DNA of 8,430 nt from Thermococcus paralvinellae (GTDB lineage Archaea > Methanobacteriota_B > Thermococci > Thermococcales > Thermococcaceae): the NCBI GenBank assembly GCA_015662175.1, contig DQUR01000044.1, forward strand, positions 1-8,430. The letters are read 5' to 3'. Below are positions 1-6,494 of the stretch, piece after piece. The notes below the pieces were generated by a model. The model searched no databases and was not told the DNA's origin. It worked only from the letters and a program-made list of their open reading frames with translations. Positions within the stretch are counted from its first letter, which is position 1, and every line of letters begins with the position of its first letter. The translations under genes and the position numbers were made by a program.

Positions 1-620
1 CCAAGCCTGAAGAAAGTGTCTCCAGCTTCAGCATACTGCTCATTTTCGAGGTATTGCTCTGCCAACTTGCCGTATAAGTCGGTGAGTCTTTCTGCTGTTG
101 CCCTTATACCATCTTCATCTCCTATAAGCTTATAGTATCTGTGAGCTGCTTCATAAGCTACAATGGCGGATTCAATATCATCGTTATCAAGATACGAGTT
201 ACCCAACTCTTCATACATAACCGCAAATTCTCTCGTATACTTCTCTAAGTTCTTCCTATCGTTTAAAAGGGTGAATATCTCCAACACGCTCAAACAAAAC
301 CCTTCAAGCTTTGTGAGATTAATCTCGGGCATTTCGATTTCTTTTTCAATTAGGTGAAGATGAAGATATGCACTTTTAAGAAGAAAAGGTCTGGCTCTTT
401 CTGGATTTTTAATTCTGTCTAGGAGGACAACCCCAACGTATTTATAAGTCCTTGCGGCATCCATTAGTTTTCCCACTTCTTCATACCCTTTTGCGGCTTT
501 TATTAAAAATTTAAGTCCCTCCTTTGTTTTTCTATCCATAATACGTTTATAGCCAATCTGCTCCAAATCCTCGGGACTGGGGGCGAATGAATCAAGTGGC
601 AAATCCCTCACCTCTTTCAT
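1..620 (-). CDS. TPR/SNAP-like helical repeat protein (partial, 3' end outside the window)
   Basis: The reading frame is open from the ATG at 618-620 to the left edge, giving 206 codons plus two bases without a stop, so the C-terminus is missing. The protein begins MKEVRDLPLD and is almost entirely helical. Residues 32-65 and 75-95 carry paired helices with small residues at TPR-like positions (AAKGYEEVGKLMDAARTY). Residues 134-168 (ELGNSYLDNDDIESAIVAYE) and 184-206 read as TPR or alpha-SNAP-type repeats. There is no signal peptide, membrane segment or catalytic motif, so a cytoplasmic protein-interaction scaffold is the likely role; the partner is unknown. An in-frame TAA lies nine codons upstream and no alternative start codon lies between it and the ATG, so the start is firm. 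No good Shine-Dalgarno precedes it, which together with a close TATA-like box suggests a nearly leaderless transcript. It lies 60 nt downstream of sua5. Confidence 0.8.
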   Translation of the reverse strand, partial: MKEVRDLPLDSFAPSPEDLEQIGYKRIMDRKTKEGLKFLIKAAKGYEEVGKLMDAARTYKYVGVVLLDRIKNPERARPFLLKSAYLHLHLIEKEIEMPEINLTKLEGFCLSVLEIFTLLNDRKNLEKYTREFAVMYEELGNSYLDNDDIESAIVAYEAAHRYYKLIGDEDGIRATAERLTDLYGKLAEQYLENEQYAEAGDTFFRL

Positions 621-647
621 AATTGGAGTCCAGATATACCGTTCAAA

Positions 648-655
648 TTATTTAA
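648..655 (-). promoter_or_regulatory. possible TATA box for the TPR protein gene
   Basis: On the minus strand this reads TTAAATAA, centred about 31 nt before the ATG at 620. With the usual archaeal spacing of about 25 nt, transcription would start within roughly ten bases of the ATG. That fits the lack of a Shine-Dalgarno there. Visual match only; the gene could instead be read through from sua5. Confidence 0.3.
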
Positions 656-680
656 CCATTATCCCTTGCGGATAAAAGAT

Positions 681-1706
681 TTACGCTCTAACTATTTTGT
701 ATCCTGCAGCTTTCCTGAGACGGTTCATAACTGCCAACCCAAGGCCCTTCTCCTCCACCCCCTCCGCAAGAATTATATCAACCCCAGATTTGTCAAGTTC
801 TCTCAGGGCTCTAAAGAGATTTCTCGCTATCTCCTCCTCGCTGTTTCCTAAATTTATATATGCATCAGCATCATAAAAATCGCCCGTGGCCATAACACCA
901 ACTTTTATTCCTTTTCTTTTGTATTCGTTTAAAAGCTCCTTAATTTTCTCTCTGACTTTTTCATGACTTCCTTCAATTACAATCACCTGAGCATTCGGAG
1001 CATAGTGTTTGTACTTCATCCCTGGGGCTTTTGCGACATCCACGGCTTTACCCTTTATTACGGGGTGAATCTTAACCTTCCCGATGATTTTTTCAATCTC
1101 TTCCAATGGTAGACCACCGGGCCTCAAGAGGGTCGGTGGTTTTGTCGTTAAATCCAAAACTGTGGACTCAACGCCAATTTTTACTTCCCCCCCGTCGATT
1201 ATACACTCTATCCTTCCATAAAAATCATCAACCACGTGTTCCGCCAGAGTGGGGCTGGGCTTGCCACTTATATTCGCTGAAGGGGCCGCTATTGGTCTCC
1301 CGCTTGCTCTAATCAAACCGAGAGCGATCTCATGGGCGGGCATTCTTATTGCTACAGTATCGATTCCACCTGTTGTAACTCTGGGAACATTGCTCTTTTT
1401 TGGCAGCACCATGGTTAAAGGTCCGGGCCAGAAATGCTCTGCTAAAATTTCAGCTTCTCTGGGAACCTCTCTCGCCAGCTCATATATCTGCTCAAAATCT
1501 GCTATATGTACAATTAGGGGATTATCAGCTGGCCTGCCCTTTGCCTCAAAAATTCTCCTAACGGCCTTCTCATTCAGTGCATCTGTGCCCAGACCATAGA
1601 CTGTCTCTGTGGGAAAAGCGACAAGCTTCCCCTCTCTAATGAACTTTGCAGCGATTTTAATCTTTCTCCTATCTAATCCATCCCTCATGTTTATCACAAC
1701 TGTCAT
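681..1706 (-). CDS. sua5: Sua5, L-threonylcarbamoyladenylate synthase
   Basis: This enzyme makes threonylcarbamoyl-AMP from L-threonine, bicarbonate and ATP. The KEOPS/Kae1 complex then transfers the group to A37 of ANN-decoding tRNAs to form t6A. The 341-residue length is that of two-domain archaeal Sua5 rather than bacterial single-domain TsaC. The YrdC domain (about residues 12-205) shows FPTETVYGLG at 31-40, KGRPADNPL at 56-64, WPGPLT at 93-98, APSAN at 141-145, ESTVLD at 180-185 and LRPGG at 194-198. The linker PGMKYKHYAP (228-237), which closes over the active site in known Sua5 structures, is intact, followed by the C-terminal Sua5 domain (about 238-341). The ATG at 1704-1706 follows GGAAGTGAG with about 4 nt spacing; a second Met at residue 7 has no such signal. 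No KEOPS gene is in the window. It is preceded by a 120-nt gap, so it may have its own promoter. Confidence 0.96.
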   Translation of the reverse strand: MTVVINMRDGLDRRKIKIAAKFIREGKLVAFPTETVYGLGTDALNEKAVRRIFEAKGRPADNPLIVHIADFEQIYELAREVPREAEILAEHFWPGPLTMVLPKKSNVPRVTTGGIDTVAIRMPAHEIALGLIRASGRPIAAPSANISGKPSPTLAEHVVDDFYGRIECIIDGGEVKIGVESTVLDLTTKPPTLLRPGGLPLEEIEKIIGKVKIHPVIKGKAVDVAKAPGMKYKHYAPNAQVIVIEGSHEKVREKIKELLNEYKRKGIKVGVMATGDFYDADAYINLGNSEEEIARNLFRALRELDKSGVDIILAEGVEEKGLGLAVMNRLRKAAGYKIVRA

Positions 1707-1760
1707 GATCTCACTTCCAAACTTGATGGACAGGACATTTGGGTATTCAATGAAAGGGCT

Positions 1761-1766
1761 AAAAAA
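1761..1766 (-). terminator. T6 tract after the glycosyltransferase gene
   Basis: On the minus strand, 60 nt past the glycosyltransferase stop, there is a run of six T. Thermococcales RNA polymerase can stop at T-rich stretches without a hairpin, so this could end the glycosyltransferase transcript before sua5. No stem-loop precedes it, and the run is short. Confidence 0.25.
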
Positions 1767-1826
1767 GATTGTTCCCCATACACCACACGGAAGCTTAGAG
1801 GTGATGAAGTGAAGTCTCCTGAGAAC

Positions 1827-2861
1827 TCAAGGAGAGCATAGTGTAGATTCATAAATTTCTTCAATTTTTTCTGCTATGTTCTTCCAGGTATATCTTTTGG
1901 AGATTTCCCTTCCGAGAGCCCCCATTTTACGTTGTTTTTTTGGGACCAGCATCTCTTGAAACTTCTCAATTAATTCTTCAAATTTTTCAAACATGATCCC
2001 GTTCTTGCCTTCTCTGATCAGTTCTGGAATTCCTCCAACTTTCCTACCAATTACTGGAACCCCTAAGGTATTGGCTTCAAGTATAACAAGTCCGAATCCT
2101 TCTCTTTTTGAGGGCAGGATTAAAATTTTGGTTTTTGAGAGGATATCCTCTACATCATCCCGGTAACCCAAAAATTTGACATTGGACGGGGCCTTTTCTT
2201 CCAAAATCCTTCGAAGTGGACCATCCCCAACAATCAAGAACTTTTCATCTGGGAAAATCTTGGATAGTTCAAGAACTGTTTCTGGACTTTTGTAGTGTCT
2301 CAACGTTCCAATGAAGGTGATAAATTTTCGCTTACGTTTTTTAGGCCTGAGCTCTCTTACCCCATTTGGAACAACATGCACATTTTTCGCACCAAGGGAA
2401 AGAGCTTTTTTGGCTAAATAACGGCTAACCGCTATAATCCCATCTGCATCGCTTAAGCTTTTTTTCACGTAGTATTTGCCCAATGGTAGTTTGGACATAA
2501 AATCGAGATCACTGCCGTGTGCTGTAACAACAACCGGGATCTTAATCTTCTTTTTGGCCGATATTCCAGCATAACTGGTCGTGCCAATGAAATGAGCATG
2601 AATTAAGTCAAATTCGTGTTTCCTGTGCAGCTCTTCAATTTTCTTGGATGCCAAGAGGGTAAAACTTATTCCCCTAATTCCAAAAAAATTGGGGGGTTTA
2701 ACCTGATGGACGAACTCTTTTTCAAACTCTCGTGGGGTTATTGGTCCATAGGTAAGCACATGAACCTCATGTTTTTTTCTGAGTTCTCTAACCAGATTGT
2801 CAAGATGGTTGGCAATTCCACCCGTATGTGGTGGGTAATGTCCAACCATAAGAATTTTCAT
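1827..2861 (-). CDS. GT4-type (GT-B fold) glycosyltransferase
   Basis: A retaining nucleotide-sugar glycosyltransferase of 344 residues, typical for GT4. The N-terminal Rossmann domain (residues 1-170) has the acceptor-side glycine loop PPHTGG (10-15), HAHFIG (88-93), TAHGSD (113-118) and PNGV (165-168). The C-terminal donor-binding domain has FIGTLRHYKSPE (183-194), VGDGPLR (211-217) and the EX7E signature with E254 and E262 (EGFGLVILE), followed by VGGIPELI (275-282). There is no signal peptide or membrane helix, so it acts on the cytoplasmic face. Sugar and acceptor cannot be read from sequence. A basic stretch KKRKRK (174-179) lies at the domain junction. I start at the ATG at 2859-2861: GAGG lies 7 nt upstream, whereas the TTG two codons earlier (2867) almost touches it. 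It begins 41 nt after the secreted CWB2-like protein gene, suggesting a link to surface glycoconjugates. The C-terminus YESTLCSP is uninformative. Confidence 0.93.
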   Translation of the reverse strand: MKILMVGHYPPHTGGIANHLDNLVRELRKKHEVHVLTYGPITPREFEKEFVHQVKPPNFFGIRGISFTLLASKKIEELHRKHEFDLIHAHFIGTTSYAGISAKKKIKIPVVVTAHGSDLDFMSKLPLGKYYVKKSLSDADGIIAVSRYLAKKALSLGAKNVHVVPNGVRELRPKKRKRKFITFIGTLRHYKSPETVLELSKIFPDEKFLIVGDGPLRRILEEKAPSNVKFLGYRDDVEDILSKTKILILPSKREGFGLVILEANTLGVPVIGRKVGGIPELIREGKNGIMFEKFEELIEKFQEMLVPKKQRKMGALGREISKRYTWKNIAEKIEEIYESTLCSP

Positions 2862-2875
2862 GCCCAATCCTCGGC

Positions 2876-2901
2876 AAAAATAGGGAAATGGAGAATAAAA
2901 A
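2876..2901 (-). terminator. two T5 tracts between the CWB2-like gene and the glycosyltransferase gene
   Basis: The 41-nt gap (2862-2902) holds two runs of five T on the minus strand, at 2897-2901 and 2876-2880. They could give partial archaeal-type termination after the upstream gene, or one could be part of a weak TATA element for the glycosyltransferase. No hairpin is visible. Co-transcription remains equally possible. Confidence 0.22.
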
Positions 2902-2902
2902 G

Positions 2903-4144
2903 TTACCTCCCTGACTTTCTTGGAGCTCTGTCTTTCTCACCTCTCCCCGGTACGTGTTCAACTGGAATACGCCTCCTGCTTCTTTTCTCTTCAATGAACG
3001 CCTCTCTTAATTCTTTCTTAATTTGAGGTATTTTGTTGAGGAGAATGTCCCTGTACTCATCCGGTGAGATGACGGGCTTATTGAGAATGGCTTTAAGTTC
3101 ATTAATTTCAGCCTCAATGGTTGACACGTCCATACCAAGTTCTTTCAAAACTTTTACTTTAGCTTCAAGCCTTAATACCTCTCTTTTCAATCGTATTTCT
3201 GGTCGTCCCTGTATTATACCGTTCCACTCTCTCGCTGAGATGCTTATCACAAAGTCAGCATTTCTACTTGCAGCAACTGCAAGAATATAGGCTTCCTGAT
3301 AATCACCCAAACTGTAAAGCTTCCAGGCTCTTGCAATCTGCTCTTTGGCAATGCTCAGCCTCCTTTTTGCCCTGGGAATGTCAAGACCATCGAGGAATTT
3401 TTCTGCTATGTGGGTTTTGTTATCAACCAGCTTCAGGGCTTCAAGGATGAACCGCTTAGCGGGCCTAACGTTACTAATGGTGAAGTGAGCTCCTTCAGTA
3501 TATCCCCTCTGCTTTAAAAAGTTGGTTATGGTGTCTATCGGGGCCAACTGAACAAACCTCGAAGTTATCACTATCTCCACCCAGGGACGGTTGCGCGCTG
3601 TCTTAATGACCTCATCAAGAGCCTGAAGGGTTAATTCCTCGTAGCTTTTGTCAGTAAAGATCCAGATTGATTTCGATGGCATTTGCTTAAGCTCTTTCTG
3701 CATGAGCATGCTAAGGACATCCCTCCCATGTGTAATGTAAACTGTCTCTATTTGAGAAAATTCCTCCGGAAATTCATTTTTAAGCTTTTGAATAACGGCT
3801 AAGTTGGTTTCATATCTGTTTTTTCCCCACAACCTCTCATATGGGATGCCCATTTCTTCAAAATCTTTTTCGTAATCAATGGGAACTGCCGTAGGCCCGC
3901 CTATGATTATAACCCTGTCGGGGACGTATTTCAGCACTTCAGCGGAATAATCAGGGTTGTAAATTCCCCACGGGACTTTAACGATCCCTTTAGCTCCAAT
4001 TATATTTGCAACACTTTCGGCCAGGGTTGAGTCTGCCTCATTGTCGCTCACAAGGATTACCATATCGATATCTGCAGCCAGTGATTCAGGAAATAGGGAG
4101 AGCGTGAGCATCAGGATAAAGGGTAATACTTTTTTGTTCCTCAT
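2903..4144 (-). CDS. secreted protein with cell-wall-binding-repeat-2-like domain and helical C-terminus
   Basis: A 413-residue exported protein. Residues 1-24 form a Sec-type signal peptide (MRNKK, a hydrophobic core, then SLAA), with cleavage probably before D25. Residues 27-120 match the cell wall binding repeat 2 (CWB2, PF04122) pattern: VPDRVIIIGGPTAVP (74-88), then YERLWGKNRYETNLAVI (102-118), i.e. the family's GG and R-x-x-G-x-x-R-Y-x-T hallmarks. Residues 131-235 look like a further alpha/beta unit without the hallmarks, perhaps a degenerate second repeat. From about 250 onwards it is helical: DYQEAYILAVAASRNADF (281-298), then a coiled-coil-like stretch at 313-355. It ends in a basic, disordered-looking tail. 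No transmembrane anchor is present, so it is probably secreted or held by the S-layer or a glycan; ligand and role are unknown. I start at the ATG at 4142-4144, six bases after GGTGA; the GTG at 4150 directly abuts that site. Confidence 0.85.
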   Translation of the reverse strand: MRNKKVLPFILMLTLSLFPESLAADIDMVILVSDNEADSTLAESVANIIGAKGIVKVPWGIYNPDYSAEVLKYVPDRVIIIGGPTAVPIDYEKDFEEMGIPYERLWGKNRYETNLAVIQKLKNEFPEEFSQIETVYITHGRDVLSMLMQKELKQMPSKSIWIFTDKSYEELTLQALDEVIKTARNRPWVEIVITSRFVQLAPIDTITNFLKQRGYTEGAHFTISNVRPAKRFILEALKLVDNKTHIAEKFLDGLDIPRAKRRLSIAKEQIARAWKLYSLGDYQEAYILAVAASRNADFVISISAREWNGIIQGRPEIRLKREVLRLEAKVKVLKELGMDVSTIEAEINELKAILNKPVISPDEYRDILLNKIPQIKKELREAFIEEKRSRRRIPVEHVPGRGEKDRAPRKSGR

Positions 4145-4169
4145 CGCCACTCACCTTCGTTTTTGAAGA

Positions 4170-4181
4170 CTTATATTTAAG
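4170..4181 (-). promoter_or_regulatory. proximal TATA-like box before the CWB2-like gene
   Basis: Minus strand CTTAAATATAAG, preceded by the A-rich, BRE-like GAAAAAGG. Its centre is about 31 nt before the ATG at 4144. That would put the transcription start very near or inside the ribosome binding site, so this promoter would yield a near-leaderless message. By eye it is a good match to archaeal TATA boxes. Confidence 0.45.
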
Positions 4182-4190
4182 CCTTTTTCA

Positions 4191-4219
4191 TGAAATTGTC
4201 GGTTTATATTTGAAATTGT
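4191..4219. repeat. 9-nt direct repeat, two copies 20 nt apart
   Basis: TGAAATTGT occurs at 4191-4199 and 4211-4219 (ACAATTTCA on the minus strand), start to start 20 nt, close to two DNA helical turns. The distal TATA-like box lies between and partly over the copies and the proximal one lies just downstream. The left copy overlaps the palindrome TTTCATGAAA (4186-4195). The placement is that of an operator pair for a transcription regulator, but no regulator can be named. Confidence 0.5.
4203..4211 (-). promoter_or_regulatory. distal TATA-like box before the CWB2-like gene
   Basis: Minus strand AAATATAAA, centred about 63 nt before the ATG at 4144. Transcription from here would begin near 4181 and give a leader of about 35 nt that keeps the GGTGA ribosome binding site. 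This makes it the better candidate for an SD-led message, with the proximal box as a second start. Confidence 0.38.
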
Positions 4220-4281
4220 TTATCTTAACGAATGCCTGGCACTTTTTGCGCTTAATGAAGTTAGGGGGAGTTTAAGAATGT

Positions 4282-5727
4282 TTATTGGCGTTTAAATACC
4301 TCTCTAAACACTTTCTCTACAAATTCCCTGGTTTTCATTCCATTCCTCTTTGCGATTTTTTGTAGTAGCTTCTGCGAGTTTGTTCCATATTGGCAGGCTT
4401 TCTTCTCCCTGTATGCCACTTCTTCAGGTAACCCCAGCTCAAGGGCTACTTCTCGTAAAATCACTTTTCTAATTCCATCTCTAATTTTGAATTTGAGGGG
4501 GGTTCTCAATGCCGTTCTGACCACGTTCAAGTCCAGAAACGGGAATCTACCTTCAACACCATTAAGCATGGCGATCTTGTCATCCCTTGCTAAATTTTTC
4601 TCCCCAAGTTCAGTCAGGTCCTTTTCCATGAGCTCAGGCTTTTCGAGGTATTTGTAATATCCTCCAAAAAGTTCATCTGCTCCCTGCCCGCTAAGCAGGA
4701 GCCTGCAGTTATCCTCTTTTGCGAGTTTTGTTGCAAAGTAGAGGGGAATTCCAATTGCCAGGTTCATCGGACTTGGATCTTCAATGGCAAAGACCACCTT
4801 TGGAATAACCTCTTCAACATCATCAATGTCAAAAAGGTATTCTTTTAACCTCATCCCTAAAGCCTCACTTATCCTGCGTGCCCACTCCGAGTCCTGACTT
4901 CCTTCCGCCCCTGCAGTGTACAATGTTACATCGGCGTATTTTGATGAGAGTAAAGCCAAAAGCGAGCTATCCAGTCCTCCGGAGAACAACACTCCAACTT
5001 TTTTTCCCGCCCTTATTCTTACCGAATATTCCAGACTTTTGATTAATGATTGTTTTGCTCTCTCGTAAGGAAAGAAGCGACCCTTCAGGCCAAAAATGTC
5101 AAAAACTTTAAAACCCTCAACTTTTTCCCTTGAAAGCCTAATAACTTCACCCGGATTTACTGGAATGGCTTCCTCATCAATGCTCCACAGAACCTTCTTC
5201 TCAGAGGCAAAGAAGCCGTTTGGTGAATAATACAGGGGTCTGATTCCGATGGGGTCCCTAAAAAGATAAATTTCTCTTCCATCGGAAAAAGCAACCGCAT
5301 AATCGCCGTTCAGCAGTTTCATGCTTTCCTGAATTGCCTTAATGTACGGTATCTTTTTTTCATGGATTAAAAACTCAAGGAGTCTCAAAATAACCTCGCT
5401 GTCAACGTTGCTCTCAAATGTAATTCCCCGTTTTTCTAGGTATTCCCTAATTTGGACGTGATTGTAAATTTCCCCATTGTGAACGAGAACGAACTGGTTA
5501 TAAAACGGCTGAGTAAAGTCCTTTGCCCCCGTCATTGCCAACCTACACTGGAGAAGTGCTATTCTTCCATTTGGGATTTCATAAACCTTGGAAAAGTCGT
5601 GACTCTTTAAAACGCCTTCGTCTGTCCACACACCAAAAGAATCCTCTCCCCTATGCTTACCCGCTGAGATCATACTGATAATTCTTTCTTTGAGGTTCTC
5701 TCCAACTCCTCCAGCTATTAAGCACAA
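4282..5727 (-). CDS. asnB: glutamine-dependent asparagine synthetase (AsnB type)
   Basis: Converts aspartate, glutamine and ATP to asparagine, glutamate, AMP and PPi in the cytoplasm. The class II glutamine amidotransferase domain (about residues 2-190) shows HRGEDSFG (25-32), R62, NGE (84-86) and D109. The synthetase domain carries the PP-loop SGGLDSS (249-255), the GQGADELFGGY segment (347-357) and EGRFPFLD (392-399). At 481 residues it is shorter at the C-terminus than the 554-residue E. coli AsnB, as in many archaeal forms. Start: the longest frame opens at a GTG (5736) and would place the nucleophilic cysteine at position 5. In this family it must be residue 1 after Met removal. The TTG at 5725-5727 directly precedes that TGC codon and lies 5 nt after GGTGA, so I use it. 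It follows the GPN GTPase gene by 23 nt, probably in one operon with it and the MinD-like gene. Confidence 0.93.
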   Translation of the reverse strand: MCLIAGGVGENLKERIISMISAGKHRGEDSFGVWTDEGVLKSHDFSKVYEIPNGRIALLQCRLAMTGAKDFTQPFYNQFVLVHNGEIYNHVQIREYLEKRGITFESNVDSEVILRLLEFLIHEKKIPYIKAIQESMKLLNGDYAVAFSDGREIYLFRDPIGIRPLYYSPNGFFASEKKVLWSIDEEAIPVNPGEVIRLSREKVEGFKVFDIFGLKGRFFPYERAKQSLIKSLEYSVRIRAGKKVGVLFSGGLDSSLLALLSSKYADVTLYTAGAEGSQDSEWARRISEALGMRLKEYLFDIDDVEEVIPKVVFAIEDPSPMNLAIGIPLYFATKLAKEDNCRLLLSGQGADELFGGYYKYLEKPELMEKDLTELGEKNLARDDKIAMLNGVEGRFPFLDLNVVRTALRTPLKFKIRDGIRKVILREVALELGLPEEVAYREKKACQYGTNSQKLLQKIAKRNGMKTREFVEKVFREVFKRQ

Positions 5728-5732
5728 CACCC

Positions 5733-5737
5733 TCACC
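5733..5737 (-). promoter_or_regulatory. ribosome binding site that decides the asnB start
   Basis: Minus strand GGTGA within AGGGGTGAGGGTGTTGTGC. It is 5 nt before the TTG at 5727, matching the 4-7 nt spacing at the other genes here. The GTG at 5730 is only 2 nt away and the GTG at 5736 overlaps the site itself. Confidence 0.7.
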
Positions 5738-5750
5738 CCTATGAAAAAAG

Positions 5751-6494
5751 TTAGGTCAAATCTCCACAGGTGCAGCGGTGCTCGTACATAACTGTTTCCA
5801 GGTCATCAAACCCCTCTCTAGTTTTTGCTGAAAGATACAGGATTCTAATGGGCGGAGAAATTTCTGGCAAAAAAGTGCATAGCTTGTAAGCCAGCAATCC
5901 TTGTGTTGAGGGATCAAGTTTTAATCTTGTTGTCAAATAGTCTATATCCTCAAGGTATTGCCTATGTTTCTCTAAATCATCAGCCAAATCTATTTTATTC
6001 ATTGCTGGAACAGTTGTTCCTCCCAGTCTTAAATCAATCATTAAGGCAAAAAAGCGAACAAAACAGTAATCATATAACTTTCTCAGAATTTCTGGGCTGA
6101 ACAAATAGACGACGAGTGGTTGTGGAAGATTTTCCATTAGCTTAACACCAAACTCATGGAAAAGAAACGTCTCCATCTGTCCAGGAGTGTCGATGATAAC
6201 ACATTCCCTTCTTTGCTCAAGCTCTAAAATTTTAGCAATGTAATGATCAATATGTGGCATTAATCTATCATAACTTTCCACAATCGCCCCGTTGGGCCCA
6301 TAACCTTCCCCCATTATCTCCTCGACAGTTATAGTTTTTCTGACGTCTATATCGGGTTTGTAGGGCAACTTCTTAGCCCCTGTGTCCAGGTTTACATAGC
6401 CAACCTCATATCCTTTCTCTTCCAAATATTCCCCAAATACTGAGGTTAGGGTCGTCTTGCCACTACCTGCGGTTCCCACGAAGGTTAAAAGCAT
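5751..6494 (-). CDS. GPN-loop GTPase
   Basis: A 247-residue P-loop GTPase of the GPN family, almost exactly the length of the Pyrococcus abyssi archetype PAB0955, which is a homodimer with intrinsic GTPase activity. Visible motifs: P-loop GTAGSGKTT (7-15), the family-defining GPN tripeptide at 66-68 in GYGPNG, DTPGQME (102-108), base-specificity NKID (166-169) and SAK (222-224). Eukaryotic relatives Gpn1-3 are needed for RNA polymerase II assembly or import; the archaeal role is not settled. The C-terminus ends in a CXC pair (C241, C243) within HRCTCGDLT. I start at the ATG at 6492-6494, seven bases after GGTGA. The TTG just before it (6497) sits only about four bases from that site. The chosen start overlaps the MinD-like stop as TGATG, indicating translational coupling. 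asnB follows 23 nt downstream. Confidence 0.95.
   Translation of the reverse strand: MLLTFVGTAGSGKTTLTSVFGEYLEEKGYEVGYVNLDTGAKKLPYKPDIDVRKTITVEEIMGEGYGPNGAIVESYDRLMPHIDHYIAKILELEQRRECVIIDTPGQMETFLFHEFGVKLMENLPQPLVVYLFSPEILRKLYDYCFVRFFALMIDLRLGGTTVPAMNKIDLADDLEKHRQYLEDIDYLTTRLKLDPSTQGLLAYKLCTFLPEISPPIRILYLSAKTREGFDDLETVMYEHRCTCGDLT

Noticed and set aside
1249..1599. A 116-codon plus-strand frame opposite sua5, with a hydrophobic look.
   Set aside because: It lies wholly within the conserved YrdC domain coding region on the other strand and has no recognisable motif or promoter.
1801..1822. Plus-strand GTGATGA followed 11 nt later by CTGA, like one half of a C/D box guide RNA.
   Set aside because: The second pair of boxes and a terminal stem are missing within the expected 50-65 nt. 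It also overlaps the end of the glycosyltransferase gene, so a single half-match is not enough to call an RNA gene.
1703..1852. A 49-codon minus-strand frame (ATG at 1850-1852) that spans the whole glycosyltransferase-sua5 gap and overlaps the sua5 start by ATGA.
   Set aside because: It has no clear ribosome binding site, is rich in Ser and Leu, and has few of the Lys/Glu/Arg codons typical of the neighbours. Half of it lies over other genes. Most likely a chance opening, though its conservation in relatives would be worth one look.
4239..4251. Small hairpin GCAC-TTTTT-GCGC after the asnB stop as a terminator.
   Set aside because: The stem is only four pairs with one wobble, and on the minus strand there is no following T-run.
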